This document shows positions 10,407 to 23,577 of a DNA stretch of 64,000 nucleotides, piece by piece. Every line of letters starts with the position of its first letter. The first letter of the stretch is position 1. This stretch comes from Cytidiella melzeri (Eukaryota; Basidiomycota; Agaricomycetes; Polyporales; Irpicaceae), in NCBI GenBank assembly GCA_022592445.1, contig JABYQR010000022.1, forward strand, positions 62,001 through 126,000, read 5' to 3'. Under the pieces are notes generated by a model. The model did no database searches. It was not told where the DNA came from and saw only the letters and a list, made by a program, of their open reading frames with translations. Made by a program: the position numbers and the translations under genes.

Positions 10407-12651
10407 ATGCTCTCCTCTGTTCCCAGTCAGCCATGGGGCCTGCGTTACAGGAGCTCGCACTGGTTCGTTACTTTCGGTGAGTGATTATGGTCGTTTGGCC
10501 TGTCATGAGCACACTGAAAATTCGCGTTCTTCACACAGTCGTCGGTCTAGGTAAGAAAATTCAACTTCACGCTATACATACAATCATTGCTCACGACATT
10601 GCTCAAGGGCTTCTGGTCGACCTCACGGTGTATACAATCATAATTCCCGTCGTGCCTTTCCGTCTTCAAGATCTCGGATACAGCGGGATCTCTGGTTTGA
10701 CTGGATGGTTGCTATTTGCATATGTAAGCACTGCCTCTCAAAGCCGATCTCAAGCTTAGATCCACTTTCTCAACATTTTTGGTAAAGTCTGCTGCACTGG
10801 TCGTCTGTGTGTAGCTCGTGTTGTCCGCCGCAATTTACCATTTTTAATACTGACAGCCTCTTTCTCTACAGCCACGTTGCCGATAGCAGCCGTCTCAGAA
10901 AAGTATGCCAACAGACAATACATCCTCATGCTTGGACAAATCGTCCTCCTCGGAGCTCAGATAATGCTCATGGAAGCGCGACAGTATTGGCTTATGGTCG
11001 TTGCTCGCATCTTGCAAGGGGCTAGTTCATCCGTAATATGGGTACTGGGTCTCGCACTGCTGTTCGTCTACTGTCGTTCCCTTTCTTCGTCCGACGGATT
11101 GACAATAGCACAGCTGCGACACCACCTCTGAAGCAATCATAGGCCGTGCGTAACACCCAGCTTTTAAAAGAGTCATCCGCCCGTGCTGATGGGCCACAAC
11201 TAGGCCAACTTGGAATAGCAGTATCTGGATTCTCTCTCGGGTGTGTAAAGCGCTTTTGTTCGTCACGCAGAGTATTGACCCTACCATGACAGCTCCTTTA
11301 TAGGCCCACCTGTCGGAGGTGTTTTATTCGGCAGGTTTGGGATCCGTGGGCCATTCATTTTCAGCATCGTCCTCACCGCTGTCGACTTATTCCTGCGCTG
11401 CCTAATCATCGAGCGCAAAAACGCCATAAGGTACGGCGTTGACCCTGCTGTCATTCCTACCTCCGCGGTTCGTATAGTTGAAGCGGAATATGTTGAACGC
11501 GACGCACCACCAGATGTGATGGAGGTTCAAGCAAATCGAAGCAAGGAGGACACACTCCGGGAATCTCCTGACTATAGCACCATGAGTGACAAGCCGCTAC
11601 CTCTTTATCGGGTTTTGAAGGTCTTTCTCAAGTCTGCACGCGCATTCACGGCAATATACAGTACCATGATGTATGGGTAAGTGTAGTCTACAAGGCAGCG
11701 CATAGACAACCAACAACAACATCACACACTAGCATTTCATACATAAGTCAAGAACCTGCTTTGCCTCTGTATTTAGCAGCCACATACGGCCTCAACTCGT
11801 CCAAAGTCGGTTTGGTGCTCCTCGCTGGAATCATTCCCACTCTAATATGTACGCCAACTCCGTTGGCAAGACCTTCCACACATTCAATCCCTAACAACAC
11901 TTTACCCATCCAGCTTCCCCCATATCCGGTTGGCTCTCCGACACAAAAGGTGCCGAATGGGTCTGTACCCTGGCCACCATCATCGCGATCCCCTGGTGGG
12001 GTCTCATCACAATCAGAACACCTCTTTCGGTTTTCATCGTATTCTACGCAATACTTAGTACGCATAACTTTCAGCGCTTGTCTCTCGGCTTACTCGAGGG
12101 CTAACCGACATTCTACTTCAGATTTCTTCCTCGCGGCAGTCGTCGCCCCTCTAACCTCAGAACTCGCCGCGATCGCTCGCTCTCATAAAGGAATAGGCTG
12201 TTAGTGCCTTGCATATCTTTTGCGAGAAGGCATATTGATGCCTTCGCAGATGCACACGTTTATGGAGCATTCAACATGGCTTTCGGCGTAGGAGCCTCAG
12301 GTTTGTCCCTCAACCATGGCAACTCCCAGCTCGTCACTGCTGACATAGCAGCTTCTAGTCGGACCAATCATAGGTGGTCAGGTTTGTCTCTGTCTGGATT
12401 CGCAAACAGGACGCTGAGCGACTAATGCAACTCCATTTCTCCAGTTGTACGAACACCTTAAGCGAGGCTGGCTCGCCATCAACACAATGGCCGTAGGCCT
12501 CCTGTCCACATCGATTGTTCTTGCATTTTGCTTCACTGGCATGACACCACTTCGCAGGCGGCTGATGCTACGACTTCAGCCCTCAACGAGCACCGTTTCT
12601 AGGGAAGAGACCGCGAGCGACACTGCCTTGCCATCCGCCTCGACTCAGTAG
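10407..12651 (+). CDS. major facilitator superfamily transporter
   Basis: Twelve-helix secondary transporter of the plasma or organelle membrane; the substrate cannot be told from sequence. The start at 10407 gives MLSSVPSQPWGLRYRSSHWF leading into the first membrane helix (VVGLGLLVDLTVYTIIIPVVP), which contains the conserved Asp typical of drug:H+ antiporter-like MFS proteins. Later segments include ILMLGQIVLLGAQIMLME, VVARILQGASSSVIWVLGLALL (the motif C-like helix), SWISGWLSD-type loop residues after 11900, and LSTSIVLAFCFTGM just before a Ser/Thr-rich hydrophilic C-terminus ending at 12651. The gene is cut by many short introns, which breaks the ORF into pieces. A cytoplasmic loop around 11400-11600 is rich in charged residues. 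It is divergent from the FPG gene with 255 bp between starts. Confidence 0.8.
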
Positions 12652-12923
12652 TATACACATTTGGATGTGATCAGGCACATGTATTCACCTAATGACCTGG
12701 ATTCCGTAAGCTACAATAGATAGATGCTGGTATTGTACGATATTGCGGATGCGAGAAGGAAAGAGCTACATGATATACCACGAGTCTGTTGTACATAACC
12801 AAGAATATACACAACCCCGGTCACTTGTGTTCTAGGATATTGGATGCAAGACGCGATGCGGTGATGATAAGATATGCGGTAGATAAGATGTGGTTCAGAC
12901 CAAGAAATCCGTGGAACTGACAG

Positions 12924-15900
12924 TTATGTATTGGAGGACGAGCTGGTGGCGGTGTCTGAGGGCTTGAGATTTGGGGGTGTCCCGAATAGACATAACAATG
13001 ACACGAGATCACCTGCAACTGCTGTTAGATCAAGACATCAGCAATCAGAAAGATTTAACTTACTCCTTCTCAGTGGCTTGCTTAGGAAGGCATTCATTCC
13101 CGCACTGAGACACAGCTGCTTGGTAGATTCTTGGCAATCTGCGCTTAGCGCAACAACTGACGTGCAAATATGTGAGTGTGAATTTGGGAGTCCGTAGAGA
13201 ATCAGAATTACTTGGAAGCAGAATCGGAGCCCGACGTTTGTTCTCAAGGATGCGAACCTTCTTGCAGGCTTCGACTCCGTCACAAATGGGCATATCTAGC
13301 GATTTGATCATATGTACAAGCCCAAACCGCTTAAAGGAGATGAAGAGCACTTACGATGATCAAACAGGGCGGCACTAAAATAACCAGGCTCGTGCGACTC
13401 CCATTCTGTATTGTGGTAAGTATAACGGCGATGTCAAAATGACTTTGGAGCTCACCAGAAACGGCTTCTTCACCGTTAGAAGTAGCGACTACGTGCAGGT
13501 CGAATCGTTCCAGCTGTTTAACGAGCAGTTTCTGGGCAACAGGATTGTCTAAGGTAGAATTCAACAAAAGTCCTATTTTGCCTCGTAAACTGTACATACC
13601 TTCTGCAATCAGGATATTACCAAACAAGGTTCGCTGCTCGAGTGCCCTCTGTTCTTCATCGTATGTACCGGGTCCAACCGCCGGTGTTTGTGCCTGGCCT
13701 GGATTCTTCATGATCGCCAGCATTTGAAGCAGCCGCGTTCGTCTTGGAGGCTTCGTCATTCTGACTAACCCGGGAGTGCTGCTGTTGATAGCCGTATGTC
13801 CTGTGAGAGAATCTGTAGTAGGCGTATACAGGTGCAGTAGCTTCGTATCCCTCAGAGGATCCAAGGGCAGGGATTGCAAGAAGCGAGCCAGCTCGTCTGC
13901 TCGTATCTCAGACTGGTCGTCAAGTAGAACAAAGTCTAGAGGAGGATGAATTGTGCTAGCGGTCTGTAGGTACTCCCGCGCATCGTCAATTGAAGATACA
14001 GAATTGACGAAGAAACCGCTGAGCATCGTGCTCAAAAGGGACGCCGTCGCTGGTGACTTGGATACTATCAGTACTCTGACGGGATGCGGCTTTATCAGCT
14101 GCAGCTTCAAACGATCGATTTCTATGAGCGCCTGTGAAATGCGCATCATGAAATAAGCCAGCTAGAGCACGACAATGGCACTCACTTCTTTCGACTCATC
14201 AGTATCACAATTTTTGACGGGTATTGTGAACCAAAATACGGAGCCTTTTCCAAGCTCGGACTGAACTCCGATAGCTCCGCCCATGAGTTTCACTAGTTGA
14301 CGTGATATAGAAAGGCCAAGCCCTGTGCCACCAAATCGTCGCGTTGATGAGTTGTCGGCCTGCTGAAAAGGTACGAACAACAAGTCGACATCGCTAAGCG
14401 TTTAACAGTAGTCAGCACTGATCAAGGACTGCACATAAGCTGTGTATCATTACCTGGGACTCAATCCAATACCAGAGTCCCTGAAACACGTTAGCCAATA
14501 AGGCCAAAGAAGGGAGCAGTGTAACGTACTGTATGACAAACTTGAGGTTCGTTTCCCCCGCTACGGCTGCCATTGAGCGGTCCACGGAGCACGTCACGCG
14601 TACAAACCCTTTCAAAGTGAATTTGACCGCATTGCCAATGAGGTTCATGAGCACTATACAAAGTATTTAACGTAAAGCCGACTCTCCAGAACGAATTTCA
14701 TACCTTGTCGAATGCGATCAGAGTCCGCCGTAACCCCTTGTGATAAATGAGAAATCATCTCATCCAGCGATCAAGCCCAGACTTACAAGGTGGTACATCA
14801 GGTTCAATGTCGAATGAGAGGTCAAGCTTTTTGGCAGCCATAGGCAGAAGAAGCTCCATGCAATCCTGATACTGTGACTTAGTCACGACTTCATGTCGGA
14901 TGCACACGACACTTACTGCGATAATGTTCTCCACTGAGAATCCAGAAAACTCGAGCTTCAGAGCTGTGAATGTGTGAGACAAGACAAGCGTCAAAAAATG
15001 AGGAAAGGTGCATGCCTGACGCTTCTAGCTTGCTGTAATCCAAGATTGAGTCGATTATCTACGGGACAATGGTTTAGTACTATGGGACGGTCGTGTGCCG
15101 AGACCACACACCTTGAGAAGCAGCTCGCATGAATGTTTGGCCGTAGTAACTGATCCGATGCGGTGAGAACTAGTCCATTCGTGCAAAGATGTACATACCT
15201 ATCTCTCTTTGTCCCATATTCAATTCCGTTCCGCTCAGAATATCTAGAAGACCGTAAAACGAACTATAGATAAACGTGAGCGACGATAGCCCAGCTGAAC
15301 GCAGCAGCTTTACCTGAAAGGCGTGCGCAATTCATGGCTCATGGACGCCAGAAAGTTGCTTTTGATCTACCAAAAACGCTCGATAAAGTCATGATACTGA
15401 CTATATCTGTATCTCACCTTCGTGGCTTTCAAAGCATCCTCCCGACTTTTGCGAGCAGCTTCTAGTGCGTCCCTCTGACTCGATATCATCTTCAGGTTTT
15501 CTCGAGTACCCGTTTGTACGGACCGGAACAGCAGGGCGTTAGAGATGCCTATACTAGCTTGCTCGCAGAGCAATGTGAGCATCGTCACTGTATTGGGAGA
15601 AAAGGCGTATTTAGATGCAATGTATACGGCGCCAAACGTTTGGCCGCGGTTGCTGAAAATTGGTAGGCAGACAATGGAGCGGTGATTGCTTTCCCGGGCT
15701 TCTGTTGCAAAGCGAGGTTCGGAAGCCACATCTTCGAGGTATATCCGTGCTTTGGTATTGAGAGCTGTGGTGCTTTATATGAGCATATACACATATCGAA
15801 CATGTTTCATACTCACCATGCTGGATGACCGTGCGCTGCAGAGGATCTGCTATTGCACGTACAGGTATTGGATTCCTGGTACGAGGATCGATAACAATAA

Positions 15901-18900
15901 GCCACAGTATGAGCGAAAAGCCCTCAAAACTCACTCGTGGACTTGACAGGGCTCGGGAGGTAACATGCTCGTGGCAACCGTGTAGTCTCCCGCTTCCCGT
16001 GCAATGACGACGCAAGTACTCTGACTGCCTGAATTCTCTGATGAGGTGTGGGGTCAGATTGAGCAAGCCATCAGGAGCAGGTTGGACTAATCACCGGTCA
16101 CAATTTCTGTCAGCGACTGAAGAGCCAGAGAAAGGTTGATATCTCTTGAAATCTCTTTGCTCCACCGAAGAATCGAAGCAAGATCAGCAGACGATAACTT
16201 GGTCACGACATCCTCTTCCGTCGAATTCATCGCATTGCCTGGCATGAAGGAATCGTCATCCGCAGTGCTACCAGGGCTCGAGTCAACAATGACTGCATCG
16301 GTCTGTACAGCCACATCTGACGAGAAAATGTGCCGCTTGAATGGCAGAGATGTGCGTTCAGCCACTAGAGAGGATAGATGATTCCTGGAAGGGAGTGAAT
16401 AGTGTGCTGAAAGGGCTTTAAGTGAGGTTCTTACACTATACCACGAGCGCCCCATTGTGACTGGCGAGAGATGCCTCGCCGTTGCAGTTCACTGCCTAGA
16501 CCTTCTACGCCGCACCGTACAAAATGTGATCCTTGCTAAGTTCGCAAGAGGTAATAAGCTGGCTGGGCTCGCAAAAGAATAAAAAGGTTACACACCAAGA
16601 AGAGACCCAAGCCTTCCTCGAGCAGCCAGTCGTTATTTACCGCGAGCCTGAATGCACGTTCAGTACTTGAATGATAGTCACCCACATTGAACGTACTTGC
16701 TTGCCACATCATATAGTTTGAATGCGTCAGGACTGTTCATGAGCGCAGCCACTTCAGCATCCTGAGGCAATCATCAGCAACGTTCCTTCAAATATGGGTC
16801 TGTACTTGCCACAAGCGCTATCCACGCACTATTGTTGACCGGACTCGGGGAAAGCCATCTAAACAAAGTAAACATAATGCGCCAGGCTGAGAGTCCAAAT
16901 AACTTACTTCCTGATGTATGACTGATTCGCTTCGATCTGGGTCATATACCGCTCACACGTGTGTTGTGGCAAATGTCCATTTCGAATGCAATCTATCATG
17001 GCGAGGCTGTGGAAAAACAGCCCGTAGCGTACATGCCGATGGCTATTTGAAGTAAGACAAGGCTAGATAGTAGAGACTGCTGCTGGACTTACTTGGGGTG
17101 TTTCTCCCGTGTGTTGTACACGTAAAAGCCCAGTTCCGCAGCTTCCTCTGAGAATCCAAGGCAATAAAGTCCCGGAACCTGGCAAAATGATAAGTCTTCC
17201 GCTACAACAAAGTATGGAGTGATAATTGCTACCTTGAAGGCATTGTACCTTGCCGATTGTCAGACTGGATTTTTTTGTATCTAGTGAACCAGGCTCACCA
17301 GTTCATGACCAGCTCAACGTTCCCTGATGTTAGTTGCACGCGAGCAAGAAACTCTTGCTCATTGAAGTCCTCAGTGTCAAAAGCTGTCTCGGCAGAGCTT
17401 GCCACAGTCTGTCCGGCATATGCGCGCGTACAAATCAAATGGGCTGAGAAACAAGGGATAAGGTTACGTGGGCACTCGACTGACCGGTACGCTACGTACC
17501 TTGACAAAAGCTTATTAAGTCCTCGTTTTGCGACCACAGGGCGACATCATTCAACGACTGGCACTGGTCATGAGCGACTTTCTGATTAGAGAGTTTATAG
17601 CGCACTGACCTCCTCTGCTGCGGGTACAAGTTCGCTGACTGCAAACTGTGAGTACGTACGCGATTGAAAGAGTATGATAAGTACGAATCGACTCACGATG
17701 GTCACATACGTACAAACGCTGTGCAACCAGATGCAGACTGGAGAAACTGCAGTACAGTCTAGATACCTGCTTAACAACTTCTTGTTCTTCTACCGCATTA
17801 TAACCGGTGAACGCACCTGTCTCCAGCACTCTGACCATATTTGAGAGCATCTTCGAGTCGAGGAATGTTTGCACGGATGTGAACACTATCGTAGCCAGAG
17901 ACAAGTGGGCAGAACAACAGTAGCGCTCGACTTGAGGATGGATGAATAAGCGCTAGTCGCAGGTAGAGCATCTCAAACTCACCATTTTTCATGACTCGAC
18001 CCATATTGGTCCGCCAGGCGCAGGGCAAGCTTTCCCAAGTCTGCTGAGAAGCGATACAGTTCTCTTCGTTCGGCTGCAGCTACTAGATCCGTGAGAACGG
18101 CATGACAAACCTCGAGTGTCCAACATACCTCCAAGAGCCCAAAAGAAACCTAAAGCCGTCCCGGAGCACATGCCCGACCTAATCAGGCTGTCAGTGAGGA
18201 ATCTAAACCCAGCTGCATTCAGCATACCTCAACGCTATCCGAATAGTCTTCAAGACCTGGTCAGCAAAAGCCTACCATGACAGATGACAAATGAGCACAC
18301 CGTTAACCCTATCACATCGGCGAAGCCTTCTCCGGTGCTCCAATACGCATTGGTCCCTGAACGAGCAAGATGAGTGAAATCTCTAGCATGCCGAGCTAAA
18401 CACCTACCTGCATCGTTCAGAAGGGCAATTGCTAGATTCGTACGGGCGTCGCGGGCACGAGGAATTTTGAGTATCTCCTCAAAGCCAACTGCAAGGATCT
18501 CATTTTTCACTTGCTCAAACATGGCATCCGCCTCACGGCGCGTGGGATATGGATTGATGTCCACACCCAGCAGATGCAAACCCGAAATTGTGTCGTTCAA
18601 AGCTGCCGTATAGCTACCCTTCATGAAGTGATTGCGAGCACGGATACGCAAAATTTGAGCCTTTATGGTCGTGTCCTCTGACCTTAGGAGGCAATCTTCT
18701 ACGTAGGCATTTGAACGTTCATAATCACCTTTCCAGGTTGATAACCTGAGAAAGTGTCATTTATACCCCTCCATTGAAAGGCTGTATCACAACTTACTCT
18801 GCCAATTTCAGGTACAGATCCAATGTCCTTTCAGTAGCCGTGTCCCAAGGATCATCGCCAAGAAGGAATGCCGCGCTCGAGTAAGATTGCAAAGCAAGCT

Positions 18901-21900
18901 GCTGAGATAAGTCATGGAAAGAATCTTGGCGTGTCAAGATCTTACCTCGTGAGCACCCCTTGCGCGTGCAGAGTCACCTGCATCAATGGACAAGTCGAGG
19001 AGTTCGTCGCGTTTCTGATGCTCTCGCAGCAACGGCAAACAACTGAACAGACATCAAACTCCTAAGTCTACTATGATGGAGATGAGCTTACCGTCTAGCA
19101 TGCTCTGCAATGCGGTAGATATCTGGGTTCTCATGAAGCATCATAAGAATGATCTGTAGTGGAATTCTCTTGAATTCATATACTCGCCGATGGCAGACCA
19201 ATGCTTACCCTGAATGACATCTTCGAGGTAACAGCCTCTGGAAGATTCGCGACCTCAGCTTGAGCAGCCTGTCGGAAACGATCATGCGTGAAGCTGCACA
19301 TATCACGAGCTCTCTGTACGAGCCATCCCTCCTGGATGGCCATCTGCAGCCCGCGCATTGATCCGCGGGATGTGCTTGTCATGGTATCAGCTGCTCGCAC
19401 AGAGTTAGGTATTGACCACTGATCGTCCGTATCTTCATCGCTGCTGCTTCCACTAGAGTCTTCCCAATCCATCATGAGCGCCACCTCCGTCACCTTGAAG
19501 CTGTGAGGGATCAGCCTTTTGGATTTATCAAGTGGAGATGTGGTGGCTCACGTAGCGCCAAAAAACGAAGCCCACAGTAGATACTTGCGCGAATCTTCGT
19601 GCAGCTCACGCAGCTGCGCGACGAGAAAAGATATATCATTGGGGTCGGTTTCCGTCCGCTTTGCTGCAAGACTCTTCTCAATCTCCTGCAGGTCAAAATT
19701 CCACCAGTTATGCTCCCAGTCGTACGTAATCTGCAGAGAAAAATAAGCAAGAACTACAGGTGGGGCTTCTAGGCCCTGGCAGAGAGACACACCATGTGCT
19801 GCCGCTGCAGCGTCGTAAGAATGTTCCGGATCGAGAACGCGTTTCCCAGCGAAGCAGCATGCACCAATCGGGACAGAGTCTGGGTCTCCTCTTTGGAGCG
19901 GCGCAAAGTCCTCGACACCAGCGAAGACACCGCGTTGAATCCCAGTGGCTCCAGATTTATCCAAGTCGACGCACGGCTAGCGAACATTGTGCGTAGCTTG
20001 TCTAGGATTTCCCTGCATCGCAGAAAATTAGCATTGGCAGTGTCATCGCTTTGGTGTGCACGTACGGGTTTTCCGAGCGAACAGTGCCAAAGATGAGCTG
20101 CAAAATGTGACGCGTTAAACGAGCTCTGCAAGTAACTCTAGACGAATGTAGCTCTCACCATCTTGCTCCTCGAATTGACCAGCGCCCTGATCAGGTCCAA
20201 TGATCTGTGGAAATTCAAAACTCATTAGCGCGGGCGGGAGAGGCATCAAATCGAAGGGGCGCACGAATCCGAGGCTTCCTGCAAGTCATCCAGGAACAGC
20301 GCAAATAGCCTTGTCTCCGATAAAACCGCGAATACGCTCTCGACCAGCGCTTCAAATCTGGCCCTCAACTCATGTGTCTCCAGCGCTTCCAAAGGCGTAT
20401 CCAGATTTATATTGAAAAGCGTAAGAATATCCTTCAGCTCAGGAACGCCTTCGTACAGTAGTGGTACATTCTGAAGTTGAGGGCCTAGCCGAGCGCGTAA
20501 GACAGTCACGAAGCGATGGAGATCCGTGTGGAAGACGATTAGCTGGCGAAGTACAGACGACATGCAGGAAAGCTAACAAGAGGTCAGTATCAACCTTGGC
20601 AGAGCGCAAGACGCGATGCTCACGAGTGTCGCGAAAGGGGCTGGCTCGGAATCTTGGAACTTTGCTTGCCCCCATAAACCATGCGCTATCAATGTCATCA
20701 GATACAGCATCCCTTGTCGACCGATTGAGCAACACTTACATCGCCATTTCGCCTGCTGAGCTAAGATAAGCGTGCTCTTTCCAGCTCTATAGTAATGTGA
20801 GATGTAGCAGGAGAAAGATCAATGAATAGATGGCTGACCCTGGCGGTCCACACACAATGACAGCGTGTGTCTTGGCACGTTTTGACCCAGGTCCCAGAGC
20901 AGCTCTTCGCAAGTTGTCGCTCCCAGATACTGGACAAAACCGTCAGAACTCCCTCAGGAATACAAGTCGAGGTTTAACACGGACTTTGACTTGGAGCTGT
21001 CTCAGTTACAGAGCTACCTCCACCTTCCGTCACGGTAGGATTTGGTGACCAGCTCCCTTGACCACCGGTCACAAACATGGCAAGGCTTACGCTACCGGAA
21101 GAATTCATTGGGCTTGATGCACCCCCGCCAGTTGACACGGTCGGATTGCCGCTTGGAGACACACCAATCTCACTCTTTGAAGAGCCTGATTCAGAGTGAT
21201 TGTCTTCAGCAGTAGCAGCCGTGCCTGTGCCGTGACTTGCCGACGAACTGACGATGAACGAAGCGTTAGAAGTGCCGAGATGCCGCGAGTAGCTTGTTGA
21301 TGCATGTCGTATGACATTGCGGATGGTCTCTAGCTCCTTTTCGCGACCAAACTATCCAAGCCCGGTGAGACTGACTGACATGGGGATGCAGTGGGAGTAC
21401 CAACCAATGATGACGGAATGGTAAAATCCTAAGAAAAAAGATTAGCCATCAACGTGCTTTGTTGGCGTGAATGATGTACCATGTATCTGTCCTGAGTACC
21501 GATGTCAAAATACGGTATGAGCTGGACATTCACATCAGTATCGTAAAAGTGAGCTGCTATGGCGAGCAGGATATTACCTCCGAGGAAGTTTGCTCAATCG
21601 CGAGGGAAACTGAAGCCAGCAAACGTGCTTGACATTGCTGCAAGTCGGCCATGAGGCCGTGAGCACTCTGATATCGCATGTCTGGAGATTTGGCAAGTAG
21701 CTACGTCAAGGTAAGCTGTCGAACATCATGAAAGAGGTTATGACGCTTATGAATACCTTGTCTATGACCATGGCCAAGACTTGCGGAACATCTCTTCTGA
21801 CTTCGTGAACAGGCATCGGCCTTTTCTGAACGATGGCATGTAGAAGCTCCAACGGACCGCCTTCGAATGGTAGAACACCACGCCCGACAAGGAGTGTCCA

Positions 21901-23090
21901 AAACATTACTCCTAGCGCATACAGATCAGTGCGATGGTCCTCATTTGTAGACTCCATCCCCCCCGTTTGTTCAGGTGCTAGTACGCATGTCGTCAGTTGG
22001 GCTCGCTCATCCGAAGGTTTGTACCATTTGCCTCACCCAAATAGCAAAGCGCTTCCTTCACCTTCATTTTCTGAGCCTCTTCGAGAGCATCAGAACGCAG
22101 CACGAACGTAGATGGAACGCCATACTGCTCCAGTGAGACAGCCCTGTTTCCGAAGTGAACCAGCCGAACTAGACCGCTATGTGAATTAAGGTGAAAAGCG
22201 TTTGCTCGTACTAGAAGCGTGCGTGAATGAGGCGATTTTATCATATCAACTTCAACGTCATCAATACCTTCTCTATGTATTAGTCCGTTGCTGGGGCTTA
22301 CGTGAGCGACGCGGCTAAATGACTCTTCCGTCGATATGCACTTTACCTGTGTATCATTTGAACGGCCTTGGTGGCCTGGATCGCGAACCTGTAGTTATGA
22401 AGTTAGAATTGGAGAATCAGCGTGAGTCTTCAGTATATTGACTCAAGGAATGTGGCGAGATCCATGACCTCCATCGGCGCCATTTCTTCGATATACTCAG
22501 GGTCCTCCGGTCCCGTCATGTAGATATCGCCATGAGAGGTGGATGTCCGGACACGTGAAATGTCAGCGAGCAGTAGACTGTTCACTTTTGACGGCGGAAA
22601 GTAACGGCCGAGAAGGTTGAGGCCGGGGTGTATTAGCAGCAACACGACGCAGTTGCCATTGTTTTCCGGAATATTGAAAAAATCGATCATGCGCAGGGTG
22701 ATGCTAGAGCCCTCTGTTGTTGCACACAAGCGTTCGAGACTGGCAGATATGGCAACTGTCAATGGGGAAAAACGTGTCGAGATGGAATAACATACATGTG
22801 CGCCTCCCGTTCGATGCACATAGAAGCATTCGTGTGCGCGGCAGCTATCTTGGCGAGCACACTCGACCCATCCTTCAGACTCATGCCCTCCGCGAGCAAT
22901 GTCATGCTACCGGTATCCTCCCATGGTACTGTCTAAAATTGCAGGAGCGCGCCTTGACTTTAAGGAACAAAGTCTAGGCCTGAATTCGTGGACGATCACC
23001 GACCTTGTCGAACGTGTATCCCGGCACGGAGAGCAATCCCTCCCTAAAGAAGAGATTCGGGAGGGCTGACTGGGCATACTTTCTGCGCAT
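12924..23090 (-). CDS. group X hybrid histidine kinase (kinase-like, AAA-type ATPase, GAF, HisKA, HATPase, receiver)
   Basis: Very large sensor kinase of the phosphorelay that feeds stress MAP-kinase pathways; relatives are S. pombe Mak2/Mak3 and Candida Chk1 (family knowledge). The start at 23090 gives [18 protein letters not shown] followed by [11 protein letters not shown]. In order: a protein-kinase-like domain (23.0-21.6 kb), an ATPase with Walker A GPPGAGKST spliced at about 20.8 kb, a long helical, repeat-like region (19.5-16.5 kb), a GAF domain (16.1-15.5 kb), a HisKA H-box [10 protein letters not shown] at about 15.33 kb, a HATPase with N-box LIGNAVKFT and G-box [13 protein letters not shown] (14.65-14.17 kb), a degenerate receiver (14.1-13.7 kb) and a receiver with the phospho-acceptor Asp in ALFDHHMPICDG and the Lys in LSKPL (13.6-13.05 kb). 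The last exon ends in a Ser/Thr-rich tail with stop at 12924. Dozens of short introns interrupt it; individual junctions are approximate. Confidence 0.9.
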
Positions 23091-23577
23091 AGCAGAAGAG
23101 ACAGCGATCGACCACGCCGCAATGAGCACAGTCCGTACAGTGGTGGTGGTGGTGGTGGTCGGCGGAAAGATTGTTTTCTAAGGCAGAGAACTGACACTCG
23201 CCGAGCCCTGTTCCATCATAAGCAAGCGCCCAGTTCAGCTTCTCATGAGAAATCCATGCGTGACGCCCCTGTCACCCTCTGACGAGTCGTGACAGGCTGT
23301 CACAGCCCAACGTCATATTTCACGGTCACGCGATCTAGCCTCCCTCTGTTTGGACACTCAGATTGGTCAATCGCGTAAAGGAGGATTCGGTCACTGTCAC
23401 AAAGACCGATCACGCTGTAACCTTATCCCCAACCAACTCGAATGACACGGAAATATCCTTTAAACGGAGGAAGACAATACGTTTACTCGTACAAGACATT
23501 CGCTAACCATTCGCTGAAAGCATGCCATGCTCTACGCGAGTCACAGGGAAAAAAGGAATACAGAACAACGAAGTCAA
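23091..23577. promoter_or_regulatory. region upstream of the hybrid kinase with a GTG microsatellite and repeated TGTCAC motifs
   Basis: This 487-bp gap lies between the SUB2 stop and the hybrid kinase start, both on the minus strand. It holds a GTG trinucleotide repeat of 20 nt (23140-23159). The word TGTCAC occurs at 23270-23275, 23298-23303 and 23395-23400, and its reverse complement GTGACA at 23289-23294. The GTGACA and the second TGTCAC form a palindrome with a 3-bp centre. This is a candidate promoter element; no factor is assigned. Confidence 0.4.
23140..23159. repeat. GTG trinucleotide microsatellite
   Basis: A perfect GTG repeat of 20 nt lies 50 bp upstream of the hybrid kinase start codon on the opposite sense, so it reads CAC in the transcript direction. 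It is probably in the 5' UTR or promoter and could vary in length between strains. Confidence 0.85.
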
